Assembly (NCBI GenBank): GCA_029244465.1
Contig: JAQWQN010000190.1
Coordinates: 1 to 10,038, forward strand
DNA: 10,038 bases
Direction of reading: 5' to 3'
Origin: Pseudomonadales bacterium
Lineage (GTDB): Bacteria; Pseudomonadota; Gammaproteobacteria; Pseudomonadales; Azotimanducaceae
The notes beneath the pieces are model-generated. The model was not told the DNA's origin, did not search any database, and saw only the letters and a program-made list of their open reading frames with translations. How positions within the stretch are numbered: the first letter of the stretch is position 1; every line of letters begins with the position of its first letter. Below are positions 1 to 7,094 of the stretch, piece after piece. The translations under genes and the position numbers were made by a program.

Positions 1-347
1 ATCATCTCTATGCCGATGGTGAACGTTATGCCCTGTACAGCCATAACCACCGGCTTCGAACAACGCTTGTACAAGGAGAACGCATCGACCTGATCATCGC
101 CACGACCGCTCGAAGCTGCATTAGGGCCAAAGAACTTCGGCAGGTCCAGACCAGCGGTTGTGTGTTTACCCGCAAAAGCAACCACACCAACCCAGAGCTC
201 TGGGTCCTGATCTAATTCAGCCATCGCGTTCGCCAGTTGGTCAAAAAGACTCGGCGTGAAGCCATTCATTTTATCTACGCGATCAACCGTCATCACAAAG
301 ACGTGTCCGTCACGTTCCGTCGTCACAACACCATCGTCTTCACTCAT
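1..347 (-). CDS. enoyl-CoA hydratase/isomerase (crotonase) family protein, C-terminus cut by window edge
   Basis: This is the N-terminal 115 codons of a crotonase-fold protein; the rest lies beyond the left edge. The family hydrates or isomerises acyl-CoA double bonds in the cytoplasm, stabilising the thioester enolate in an oxyanion hole. Seen in the sequence: a short lead-in, then the first oxyanion-hole block at residues 59-69 (AGKHTTAGLDL) and the second block at 103-115 (AVQGITFTIGIEM). Aligned with the classical pattern, the usual GGG of the second block is T-I-G (110-112), while the first catalytic Glu is kept as E114. The second catalytic Glu would lie outside the window. The ATG (345-347) overlaps the end of the upstream GST gene by 8 nt (AATGAGTGA), so translation is probably coupled. 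The family is well supported. Whether it is a hydratase, an isomerase or another crotonase enzyme cannot be decided from this fragment. Confidence 0.88.
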   Translation of the reverse strand, partial: MSEDDGVVTTERDGHVFVMTVDRVDKMNGFTPSLFDQLANAMAELDQDPELWVGVVAFAGKHTTAGLDLPKFFGPNAASSGRGDDQVDAFSLYKRCSKPVVMAVQGITFTIGIEM

Positions 348-1383
348 TAGGTGACATCTCCCGCACCAGCATTTCACAACCAGTACCACTCAGAATAGCG
401 TCCACTCGCGAACGGTCCTCGCCGCTTAGGCGTGCGTACTCGATCCGTAACCACTGCAGGCACTTGCCTTGATAGGGAAAAGGTTCCTGTACCCAAGGCT
501 TGCCTTCAACTTCGGTTTCGGCGGTGTCAGCGCCCGACTCCAATGCCTGCGCATTAGCCAACATCACCGGCACGTACGTACGACCAAGCTCTTTCAGAAT
601 TGCTTTAAGCGTCGCGGGGACGGCAGCTGCTTGGATAAAACCGTCAGACGCAGGCTCCCAGCCGGATTGATCTTCCATCTTGCTGACCCAGGCATGAATT
701 CTTGGATAATCCGCAATGGCGACCTGAGACGGCGTTGGATCAAATTGCGTAAGCTGCGTTAGCTGCCCAAAACAACCAAAATCCGCGGATCCAGGTCTCT
801 GGCCCATAATGAACGGGTGACTCTTTAGATGACTATTCAGACATTCTAGGAATCGTTTGTAAGCATCTTCTATCACAACAGCCGTCGTGTCGTTGGAACC
901 AACGACATAGAGGCGAGAAATCTGTCGATCAGAAAACACCTGTTTCATGGTACTAAGCTGTTCGTCCGACGCGGTGACGTCACCATAATGGGGTAACACG
1001 CTACCAGCCATGTCGATATCAGCTGCGTAGTACCAACGATAATGGAACATCGCTTTCGTCAGCCATTCATCGCCATAGTCTTCCAACAAAAAGTCAATAA
1101 AGGCAATCACTGGATCTGTGGGTATGATGGAACGACCCGGATACTCTGCTTCCAATCGGCGAATAATGGGCGAGCTGTCGACTTCTGCCGACCATTCACC
1201 CTGGTCATCCCTGAAATAGACAATCGGCACCAGCTGTACTTTGGGCGTGGGCAAGTCATCTTCCACATCGTGACCACCCTGCACATATCGATAGGGAATA
1301 CGACGGTAACGCAGAACAGCGAGCATTTTACGAGTGTAGGGAGAGCCCGGTGAACCTTTCACCGGCAATAAGTCTTGATCCAT
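340..1383 (-). CDS. glutathione S-transferase-like protein with C-terminal extension
   Basis: The predicted product is a cytosolic GST-fold protein of 347 residues. The N-terminal thioredoxin-like domain carries SPGSPYTRK (11-19), where the catalytic Ser/Cys would sit and no Cys is present, a cis-Pro turn at VP (52-53) and a D-S-S-P motif at 69-72 that matches the gamma-glutamyl-binding loop. The helical domain ends with FIMGQRPGSADFG, the N-capping box region (about 191-203). Roughly 110 residues follow beyond a canonical GST of about 200-220 residues. An in-frame GTG lies three codons upstream (1392), but the AAGG Shine-Dalgarno sits 8 nt before the ATG at 1383 and would touch the GTG, so I chose the ATG. 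The gene lies 57 nt after the BVMO gene and overlaps the crotonase start. In this setting it could conjugate or isomerise an electrophilic intermediate, but no substrate can be assigned. Confidence 0.85.
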   Translation of the reverse strand: MDQDLLPVKGSPGSPYTRKMLAVLRYRRIPYRYVQGGHDVEDDLPTPKVQLVPIVYFRDDQGEWSAEVDSSPIIRRLEAEYPGRSIIPTDPVIAFIDFLLEDYGDEWLTKAMFHYRWYYAADIDMAGSVLPHYGDVTASDEQLSTMKQVFSDRQISRLYVVGSNDTTAVVIEDAYKRFLECLNSHLKSHPFIMGQRPGSADFGCFGQLTQLTQFDPTPSQVAIADYPRIHAWVSKMEDQSGWEPASDGFIQAAAVPATLKAILKELGRTYVPVMLANAQALESGADTAETEVEGKPWVQEPFPYQGKCLQWLRIEYARLSGEDRSRVDAILSGTGCEMLVREMSPNE

Positions 1384-1384
1384 T

Positions 1385-1429
1385 GATGACACCTTAGTCC
1401 GATTTTTTCAATCGGACTATAGCGTCATC
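1385..1429 (-). promoter_or_regulatory. nested hairpin enclosing the Shine-Dalgarno of the GST gene
   Basis: In the gap between the BVMO stop (1441-1443) and the GST ATG (1383), the minus-strand RNA reads as two nested perfect stems. The outer stem is GATGAC (1429-1424) pairing with GTCATC (1390-1385). Inside it is a 4/4 internal loop (GCTA against AGGT). The inner stem is TAGTCCGATT (1419-1410) pairing with AATCGGACTA (1404-1395), closed by a GAAAA loop. The AGG of the Shine-Dalgarno lies in the internal loop, and the outer stem ends one base before the ATG. No T-run follows, so this is not an intrinsic terminator. Possible roles are translational control or uncoupling of the GST gene, an mRNA processing or stability element, or a DNA operator, since the DNA is an imperfect palindrome. 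The base pairing is seen directly; the role is inferred. Confidence 0.55.
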
Positions 1430-1440
1430 CAGCACTAGTT

Positions 1441-3300
1441 TCAGGAGCTAGCGCGCTCGAAAATATAGGGAGCAAGCGATTCTTGGGCGGCAACTCGGTA
1501 CTTATGCCAACGCCCACCACCGTAATAGGCAAGACTGCCAGGCTCTGCATCACCATGTCCGTTGTAATAAGTGATGCAATCCCTCAGCGGCGCCGAGGCG
1601 ATATCCGCTTGTTTGCAATGCTCGGCGTAACGTTCCTCTGGTTCTGTTTCCACATCAACCACATGCATGCCTTGTTCACGCATGGTTTCCAATAACCACA
1701 CAACATAGTCGCCATGCTGTTCAATGGCATTGGTAAAGTTGAACGTGCCACCACCCCCTTGCGGGCCGCTGACAATCAATAGGTTCGGGAAGCCGTGGCT
1801 ATGCAATCCTAAGAACGTTTTAGTGCCTTCTTCCCGCCACTTTTCACTCAGAGTACGCCCGCCACGCCCCTTGATCATGTTGAAGGTCGACGTTGCCATC
1901 CACTTAAATCCGGTCGCATAGATCAGGACATCAAGGTCATATTGCACACCTTCATGAACAACGCCTTGTTCGTTAATTTCGGACACGCCGATTGGTGCCG
2001 TATCAACCAGGTGGACATTGGGTTTGTTAAACGTCGGTAGGAATCCATCGTGAAAAGTGGGGCGCTTACAACCGTAGGGATAGTAAGGCTTTAACGCTGC
2101 TGCGGTTGTCGGATCTGCAACAATCGTGTCCACACGTGCACGGATTTGCTCCATAATTCGAAAGTTCGAATCGAGCTGCTTCTGAATCATCTCTTCTGCG
2201 CTCAACGCACGGTCGTACTCCTTGCGTTCTTTAAAGTCTGCGACCTTGCCAGATAAATAGTCGTCATTCGCTTGCAGTGCCGTTCGACCGGTTGAGATTT
2301 TGGCAAATCGCGCGCGGCGTTTTTTCGCCCAGTTTTCTTCTCCTGCCCACTGTGTGCGCTCTTCAGCCGTCGTCTCGCGCTGATCGCGTACATCAATCGT
2401 TGACGGTGTGCGTTGGAACACATAGAGGTCCTGCACAACCTTCGCGATTTCAGGAATAACTTGAACAGCGGTGGCGCCCGTCCCGATAATACCGACCCGC
2501 TTGCCGGTCAAGTCAATGTTGTAGTCCCAACGGGAGGTATGAAATGAGTCTCCCTTGTAGGTTTCCATGCCTTTGATTTTGGCAAGTTGTGGGGTCGTCA
2601 GGATGCCATTTGCGAGGACGACGTAGCGCGCTTTCATCGTGTCACCGCGGTCCGTGTGAACCGTCCACCGCGAGGTGTCCTCGTCCCACTCGGTTCTATC
2701 TACCGTTGTGTGAAAGAGACAATGGTCATAGAAACCAAATTTTTCCGCCATGTTCTGGCAGTACTCCATAATCTCAAAGCCTGAGGCAAACTTCATAGAG
2801 GGCACATAGCCCATCTCTTCAAGCAACGGTAAATAGCTGTAAGCCTCTACATCGCAGGCAATACCGGGATAGCGGTTCCAATACCATGTACCGCCAACGT
2901 CACCGCCCTTCTCGCAAAATCTGACATCCTTAAAGCCTGCATTGCTGAGTTTGTGCCACAGCAATAAGCCAGCGAATCCGGCACCAACAACAAGAATTTC
3001 GCATTCATCATCCAACGCGTCGCGCTCGACAGGATCTCCCGAGTAGACATCCTCCAAGTATCGTGAGAACTCGCCATCCATTGTCATATAATCCGCGGCA
3101 CCGCGTCGCGACTCTTTAAAATCTCGGTAGGTCGCTTGCTCATTGGCGTTAAAAACAGCTCCGGCGGGTTGTTCTGGCAGTGTCTTGAGCGATTGATCAT
3201 CAACAGTGCCATAGCCTGTACCGACGATCTTGTCAGTCGCTTTCGCAGCGCGAGTGCTAAATACTTTCAGTCCAGTCGCCGGATCTATTGAAACCGCCAT
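1441..3300 (-). CDS. flavin-dependent Baeyer-Villiger monooxygenase, long N-terminally extended type
   Basis: The 619-residue product is predicted to be an FAD- and NADPH-dependent monooxygenase that inserts oxygen next to a ketone to give an ester or lactone. It has an FAD Rossmann GAGFAG (106-111), GGTWYWNRYPG (136-146), the BVMO fingerprint YKGDSFHTSRWD (248-259; Y replaces the usual F, D replaces P), an NADPH Rossmann GTGATA (273-278), GCKRP with the expected catalytic Arg at R413, and YATGF (461-465). About 100 residues precede the first Rossmann fold. This extension and the block around GGTWYWNRYPG resemble, from memory, the cyclopentadecanone monooxygenase and PtlE type of BVMO, which take bulky or large-ring ketones. 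The ATG has a strong Shine-Dalgarno (GGGGAGAG, 3303-3310). The gene lies 64 nt after the membrane hydroxylase gene and upstream of GST. The family is secure; the substrate is unknown. Confidence 0.95.
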   Translation of the reverse strand: MAVSIDPATGLKVFSTRAAKATDKIVGTGYGTVDDQSLKTLPEQPAGAVFNANEQATYRDFKESRRGAADYMTMDGEFSRYLEDVYSGDPVERDALDDECEILVVGAGFAGLLLWHKLSNAGFKDVRFCEKGGDVGGTWYWNRYPGIACDVEAYSYLPLLEEMGYVPSMKFASGFEIMEYCQNMAEKFGFYDHCLFHTTVDRTEWDEDTSRWTVHTDRGDTMKARYVVLANGILTTPQLAKIKGMETYKGDSFHTSRWDYNIDLTGKRVGIIGTGATAVQVIPEIAKVVQDLYVFQRTPSTIDVRDQRETTAEERTQWAGEENWAKKRRARFAKISTGRTALQANDDYLSGKVADFKERKEYDRALSAEEMIQKQLDSNFRIMEQIRARVDTIVADPTTAAALKPYYPYGCKRPTFHDGFLPTFNKPNVHLVDTAPIGVSEINEQGVVHEGVQYDLDVLIYATGFKWMATSTFNMIKGRGGRTLSEKWREEGTKTFLGLHSHGFPNLLIVSGPQGGGGTFNFTNAIEQHGDYVVWLLETMREQGMHVVDVETEPEERYAEHCKQADIASAPLRDCITYYNGHGDAEPGSLAYYGGGRWHKYRVAAQESLAPYIFERASS

Positions 3301-3337
3301 AACTCTCCCCTAAACAGTTTTCTGAAATAAGCCGGAC

Positions 3338-3343
3338 AGTATA
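3338..3343 (-). promoter_or_regulatory. possible -10 element (TATACT) upstream of the BVMO gene
   Basis: In the 64-nt gap before the BVMO start, the minus strand contains TATACT, one mismatch from the sigma-70 -10 consensus, about 40 nt upstream of the ATG. No recognisable -35 hexamer sits 16-18 nt upstream of it. The element may be chance, or a weak internal promoter letting the BVMO, GST and crotonase genes be transcribed apart from the hydroxylase gene. Confidence 0.2.
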
Positions 3344-3364
3344 CGCGATCTCACTGAACGGGTT

Positions 3365-4258
3365 CTAGGCGACCAGATTGCTCGGCGCGGTCGCTGTATC
3401 ATCAGGTTCACGCACGGGCATAATGAACTTTTGCCAAAGTGAGGGTTCAGTTGGACCCGTCCCTGTATCAACAGTTCCTGCGTCTTCAAAGGTACCGAAA
3501 ACCCGGTCCCAAACAATCGCAGAACAACCATAATTCGTATTGCTCTCCTCGAGTATCGAGGAATGATGATGTATGTGATATCGGTTGGTCGTGAAGAGCC
3601 AGCCGACAACATTAGTATTCATCCGTATATTCGAATGGGCGATCGACGCTTGCGTAACCGAGAACGCTGCAGCTCCGGCAGCAGCGAGCCCGACCCCGAA
3701 AAAGAGCTCAACTAAAGCACTCGGTAGTGCGATGAAAAACAGCTCCAAGGGATGATTCGCACCAAAATTGATCGCACCGAGATGCTTAAATGCATGATGT
3801 GCGCCATGCCCAGAGACACGCCAAACAAGATCCCAGCGATGCTCAGCTCTATGCATCCAATACCAAATGAATTCGCTCAGGAAAAAGACCATAAAGACCT
3901 GCACTAACAACGGCCATTGATGCGGCCAGAAGTCGATGCCGAGCGTTTGTCGCAGGTCAGCCAGCGGTCCGCGCAGACTCGAGTCGTAAAAGCCAACAAC
4001 GAGTCCAGCACCCATGATAAGAATCACGACCAACACAATATTGCGACTTTTCTCACGCCAACGCTGCACCCAATCCGGCCTTGCAGGACGCCAATGCTCG
4101 ACCAGCGCAAGGACAATATTGATGATTAGGATGGACAGAATATAGCCGCTCGCCAGGTCTTGGTTGAAATACCAAAAAACCAACACACCACTGGCCAGCA
4201 TTGGCTGTAAGGCGAAGTAGATCACTCGATCGAGAGTTGGTTTCGGCATTGTTGTCAT
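3365..4258 (-). CDS. fatty acid hydroxylase / sterol desaturase family membrane protein
   Basis: This is an integral-membrane non-haem di-iron enzyme of the fatty acid hydroxylase superfamily, which hydroxylates or desaturates lipids, sterols or carotenoids using oxygen. Numbering from the chosen ATG, the 297-residue protein has hydrophobic segments near 13-30, 36-54, 73-90, 114-134 and 172-194. The three histidine clusters are H136-RAE-H140 (HxxxH), H151-GA-HH155 (HxxHH) and H228-IH-HH232 (HxxHH), with further conserved-looking H169 and H208. A GTG 24 nt upstream (4282) is open but has no ribosome site. The ATG at 4258 follows GAGAG closely, and another ATG lies at 4249. The gene is first in the left block and diverges from the lipoprotein gene. 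Its place just before a BVMO suggests it may introduce the oxygen function that becomes the BVMO's ketone, which is an inference. Family assignment is firm; the exact substrate is open. Confidence 0.9.
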   Translation of the reverse strand: MTTMPKPTLDRVIYFALQPMLASGVLVFWYFNQDLASGYILSILIINIVLALVEHWRPARPDWVQRWREKSRNIVLVVILIMGAGLVVGFYDSSLRGPLADLRQTLGIDFWPHQWPLLVQVFMVFFLSEFIWYWMHRAEHRWDLVWRVSGHGAHHAFKHLGAINFGANHPLELFFIALPSALVELFFGVGLAAAGAAAFSVTQASIAHSNIRMNTNVVGWLFTTNRYHIHHHSSILEESNTNYGCSAIVWDRVFGTFEDAGTVDTGTGPTEPSLWQKFIMPVREPDDTATAPSNLVA

Positions 4259-4344
4259 GATCTCTCGCAGTTTCTGTGGCACATACAGTAGTCATAAAAT
4301 GAACTAAGATAACAGCACATTAGACTCAAGAGGGCTAGACCCTA
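4259..4344. promoter_or_regulatory. divergent intergenic region between hydroxylase and lipoprotein genes
   Basis: These 86 bases separate two divergent genes and are AT-richer than the surrounding coding DNA, so promoters for both are expected here. Plus-strand candidates for a -10 are TAAAAT (4295-4300) and TAAGAT (4305-4310). On the minus strand, TATGAC and TTGAGT are weak matches without good spacing. AGGG (4331-4334) and CCCT (4340-4343) form a short inverted repeat across the lipoprotein's Shine-Dalgarno. None of these signals is strong, and the regulatory assignment comes mainly from gene orientation. Confidence 0.4.
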
Positions 4345-4884
4345 ATGCGCTCGATCCTTGTGCTAGTGCTCCTGCTGAGTGCCTGTTCACCAGAATCCGC
4401 GGACAGCACCAGCGCGTCGACTGCCGCTGTGGCTGACCAGTTCATCGACGCTTTCTATTCCTGGGATGAAGAGCAGCTTAGACACGCCGTGGCCGCCGCC
4501 AGCCGCGAAGACATAGAGCGCGTGCTGTATTACCAAGGGTGGGCGGTCGGGGCACACTACAAAATTCAGACACGTCGCCCCTGCACACAAACGGGCAATG
4601 TGGCAACTTGCAAAATAACGGTCACAGACGATTTCGGCAAAGCGATGGCTTATACGGCGACCGATACGTTTGAACTGACCCTCAAAAACGAGGTTATTGT
4701 CAACGTCACTTTCCAGGGCGACGACCCGGCAATTTTTGGCGAGTTGCAAGCCTGGATCGGTGAACACCAACCAGGCATCTACAGTGGTCCATGCAAAGAC
4801 CTATTCGCCGGAGGCAAAACCCCGGGCGATTGCGCACGCGCCGTCGCCACCGCTGCCAAAACCTTCATGAATCATCAAAACTAG
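4345..4884 (+). CDS. small outer-membrane-type lipoprotein, possible NTF2/SnoaL-like fold
   Basis: I do not recognise a named family. The 179-residue protein begins with a short type II signal peptide: one Arg, a Leu/Val-rich core, then the lipobox L-S-A-C with the lipidated Cys at 14. Ser follows at +2, which favours outer-membrane sorting. After a Ser/Ala-rich linker comes a mixed region: helices at about 27-60 and then strand-like segments (70-120), reminiscent of small NTF2/SnoaL-like domains. Four further Cys residues fall in two local pairs, C80/C89 and C150/C163, which suggests disulfides in the periplasm. The ATG has AGAGGG about 10 nt upstream. It is the only plus-strand gene, divergent from the hydroxylase gene and convergent with the CoA-transferase gene, so it is its own transcription unit. 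Export is well supported; function is unknown. Confidence 0.8.
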   Translation: MRSILVLVLLLSACSPESADSTSASTAAVADQFIDAFYSWDEEQLRHAVAAASREDIERVLYYQGWAVGAHYKIQTRRPCTQTGNVATCKITVTDDFGKAMAYTATDTFELTLKNEVIVNVTFQGDDPAIFGELQAWIGEHQPGIYSGPCKDLFAGGKTPGDCARAVATAAKTFMNHQN

Positions 4885-4989
4885 ACACCCACCCAACCAG
4901 GTGCGCAACCCCGATGCCATGGCTGAACCGAAGCGTTGCGGATCACCCCGCCCATATTGAGATCAACGACTCAATCCACTCTAGCCACT
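4885..4989. other. convergent intergenic gap, no clear terminator
   Basis: About 105 bases lie between the lipoprotein stop and the CoA-transferase stop. The only notable structure is a 6-bp inverted repeat, ATTGAG (4956-4961) and CTCAAT (4970-4975), with an 8-base loop and no T-run on either side. It could serve as a weak bidirectional stop, but the evidence is slight. No further gene is visible here. Confidence 0.3.
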
Positions 4990-6186
4990 TTAGATAATCC
5001 CGCGCGACGCTAAATCAGCGAGATCGTCGATGCCCTTGCCGAGCAAATCACCATAGATCTCCTCATTGTGAGCGCCTAGTTTCGGGCCGGTCCATTCCAC
5101 CGAACCTGGCGTCTCCGAGAGTTTAGGTACAACACCCGGCATGGTGATCGTACCTTGTTCCGCGTCTTCAACTTCGATCAAGCTATCTCTCGCTCGATAA
5201 TGCGGATCCTGCGCAATGTCCTCAGCGCGGTAGATGCCACCGACTGGCACCCCGGCTGCGACCAACTGACGTTCGATGTCTTCGAACGAACGACTCTGTA
5301 TCCAATCGCCCAGCAAACGCTCTAATTCGTCCGCGCGTTTGATCCGATCTCGGCTCTTCAGGAACCGTTTATCCTCAGCTAACGCTATCCCACCCATGAT
5401 CTTAGCGAGCCTCTGCCAGACATTATCGCCTCCAGCTGCTATCTGGACATAGCGCCCATCATTGGTCTCGAAGGTACCTGCGGGGGCGAAGCCTGGATTC
5501 CGGTTGCCGATCCTTTCCCGGTTCTGACCAGTCTTTTCCCAACCAGCGACCAAACTTGCCGTAATCCGAAAGGGCGGTTCGTACAGCGCGAGATCGATCA
5601 TCTGCCCGGTGCCACCATTCGCATCTCTCTGATAGAGCGCCAACATCGCCGCATAGGCGCCGAAGGTGGCCGTATTGTAGTCCGCCGTAGGAAACGCAGG
5701 CCGCACGGGATAGCGATCAGGAAACCCTGTCGGGTACATATACCCAGAAAAGCCAAGGGCGATGCGGTCATAGCCTGGCCGATTTGCATAGGGTCCCGTT
5801 TGCCCGTAACCGGATACTCTGACCATTATCAGCTGCGGGTTAATGGCCTTGAGCACCTCCCAACCAAGATTCCATTTTTCCAGAGTTCCTGGGGTAAAAT
5901 TTTCGATCAGCACGTCCGCATGTTCGACCAGCGATCGCAAGATCTCCTGACCCTCGGCGACGCGCAGGTTCAGCGTAATAGACTTCTTATTGCGAGCATC
6001 CACCAACCAATGTAATGGATTGCCCGCCTCGCCCTCCTTTGAGGTACCACGCAGCGCATCGCCAATCCCCGGCTGTTCCACCTTAATGACTTCTGCGCCA
6101 AAATCGCCCAGCAAAGTTGCCCCCCAGGGCCCCGCCAAGAGTGTCCCTATATCGAGCACCCTGACGTTATCTAATGGCTTGACCAT
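4990..6186 (-). CDS. CaiB/BaiF family (class III) CoA-transferase
   Basis: This family moves CoA between carboxylic acids in the cytoplasm, through an aspartyl anhydride/thioester intermediate. The 398-residue length is normal for a full-length family III enzyme. Seen in the sequence: the N-terminal V-L-D-I-G-T-L-L-A-G-P-W block (10-21), GAEVIKVEQP (30-39), NKKSITLNL (66-74), ADVLIENFTPG (90-100), VSGYGQTGPYANRPGYD (124-140) and D169 in TADYNTATFGAYAA. D169 is the position known as the catalytic Asp in formyl-CoA transferase. The ATG has a strong Shine-Dalgarno (GGGGAGGG, 6189-6196) lying within the end of the methyltransferase gene, and the two genes overlap by 16 nt. It is the last gene of the right block. 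It probably activates an acid produced by the pathway, for example after BVMO ring opening, but the acid and CoA donor cannot be read from the sequence. Confidence 0.95.
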   Translation of the reverse strand: MVKPLDNVRVLDIGTLLAGPWGATLLGDFGAEVIKVEQPGIGDALRGTSKEGEAGNPLHWLVDARNKKSITLNLRVAEGQEILRSLVEHADVLIENFTPGTLEKWNLGWEVLKAINPQLIMVRVSGYGQTGPYANRPGYDRIALGFSGYMYPTGFPDRYPVRPAFPTADYNTATFGAYAAMLALYQRDANGGTGQMIDLALYEPPFRITASLVAGWEKTGQNRERIGNRNPGFAPAGTFETNDGRYVQIAAGGDNVWQRLAKIMGGIALAEDKRFLKSRDRIKRADELERLLGDWIQSRSFEDIERQLVAAGVPVGGIYRAEDIAQDPHYRARDSLIEVEDAEQGTITMPGVVPKLSETPGSVEWTGPKLGAHNEEIYGDLLGKGIDDLADLASRGII

Positions 6187-7094
6187 GACCCTCCCCGCCC
6201 TTTCATCAGCAATACGTTGAAACCCCGGACACCCAACTCCTCGTCCTCAATGGTTCTAAATTCAGCTGCCAGCTTATGTCTTGGTAAGGGCAGGCGTGAA
6301 AACCGATCACTACTCACCGCAACAATCGTAAACCCGGCGTCGGTCATACACCGCAAAATTTCATTGCGACGTAGACGGTTGGTGTAAAAACCCGAATCTG
6401 CCCACCAATCTCGCTCCCAAAAAGCGCTCGAGAAGCGAAGATTATGCAATGAGTGATCCAAGTGATCCTGCAGGTCCACACGATGCGAGGCAATACCGCC
6501 AACTTCCATCACGCGATACAGTTCAGCCAGCGTGTCAAAAAATTCATGCACGCGAATGTGTTCGAGCACTGCCTGAGACCAAATAAAATCAATAGAGTTG
6601 TCTGGAATCGTCTTCAGAGACGCGAGCCCGTGGACGAGATATTGCGCGTCCATACGCGCCAGGACATCCGCGTTGGATTGCGCATCGTCCAGACTCGGGC
6701 ACGGCAATCCTGCAGCAACGAGCACCGGAACTTGGGACACGTAGACCTCAACTTGTTCGCACGCATAGGCGCCCACGTCCACCAAAAAGCTCTTCGTCGC
6801 ACCAGCGCCTTTAGCCAATAGCGCACTTGTTATAGAGTCGCCAGGGCCCAGTTCTAGACAGACCTTGCCTTGCAACGTACCCAGTCCGGCTCTGGAAAGA
6901 TGGTCTTGAAAGACCGCTAACGCATAGCCGACATCTGCCATTCGTCCATGCCTGAAGGCGCCAAAGCGGGCAAACAGTGCATAGGAAAACGGAATTCTCG
7001 AGAGCAGCAATTTTGCGCAAATCTTCGCCCACCAAGGTACTTTAATTCGTCGCAAATTCGCGCACCAAACGATTAAGATATTCAAGCCCGTCAT
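6171..7094 (-). CDS. class I SAM-dependent methyltransferase, start uncertain
   Basis: This is a cytoplasmic Rossmann-fold methyltransferase using S-adenosylmethionine; the acceptor is unknown. Numbered from the ATG at 7094 (307 residues), it shows motif I LELGPGDS (80-87), an acidic residue ending strand 2 in LVDV (D106) and the Methyltransf_11-like block DNSIDFIWSQAVLEHI (165-180). An Arg/Lys-rich region with a hydrophobic stretch (about 14-43) precedes the fold. The frame stays open to 7220, but that lies deep in the peptidase gene. The ATG at 7094 has only a weak AGAG site and still overlaps the peptidase by 53 nt. A TTG at 7055 would give a product beginning at the R-R-I-K-V-P-W-W segment and cut the overlap to 14 nt. 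Expression is probably coupled to the peptidase. The fold is secure; start and substrate are not. Confidence 0.82.
   Translation of the reverse strand: MTGLNILIVWCANLRRIKVPWWAKICAKLLLSRIPFSYALFARFGAFRHGRMADVGYALAVFQDHLSRAGLGTLQGKVCLELGPGDSITSALLAKGAGATKSFLVDVGAYACEQVEVYVSQVPVLVAAGLPCPSLDDAQSNADVLARMDAQYLVHGLASLKTIPDNSIDFIWSQAVLEHIRVHEFFDTLAELYRVMEVGGIASHRVDLQDHLDHSLHNLRFSSAFWERDWWADSGFYTNRLRRNEILRCMTDAGFTIVAVSSDRFSRLPLPRHKLAAEFRTIEDEELGVRGFNVLLMKGRGGSWSSH

Noticed and set aside
1042..1353. Plus-strand open frame opposite the GST-like gene
   Set aside because: Antisense to clear GST motifs and without any recognisable domain or ribosome site.
1395..1419. The 10-bp hairpin as an intrinsic terminator after the BVMO gene
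   Set aside because: The A-run on the minus strand is in the loop, no U-tract follows the stem, and the GST gene continues immediately after it.
4387..4770. Minus-strand open frame of 127 codons opposite the lipoprotein gene
   Set aside because: The plus-strand frame has a signal peptide, lipobox and ribosome site, while this one shows no recognisable features.
4956..4975. 6-bp inverted repeat between the convergent genes as a terminator
   Set aside because: The stem is short and AT-rich, the loop is 8 bases and no T-run follows on either strand.
6453..6821. Plus-strand open frame of 122 codons opposite the methyltransferase gene
   Set aside because: Antisense to the SAM-binding motifs; composition looks like a shadow frame.
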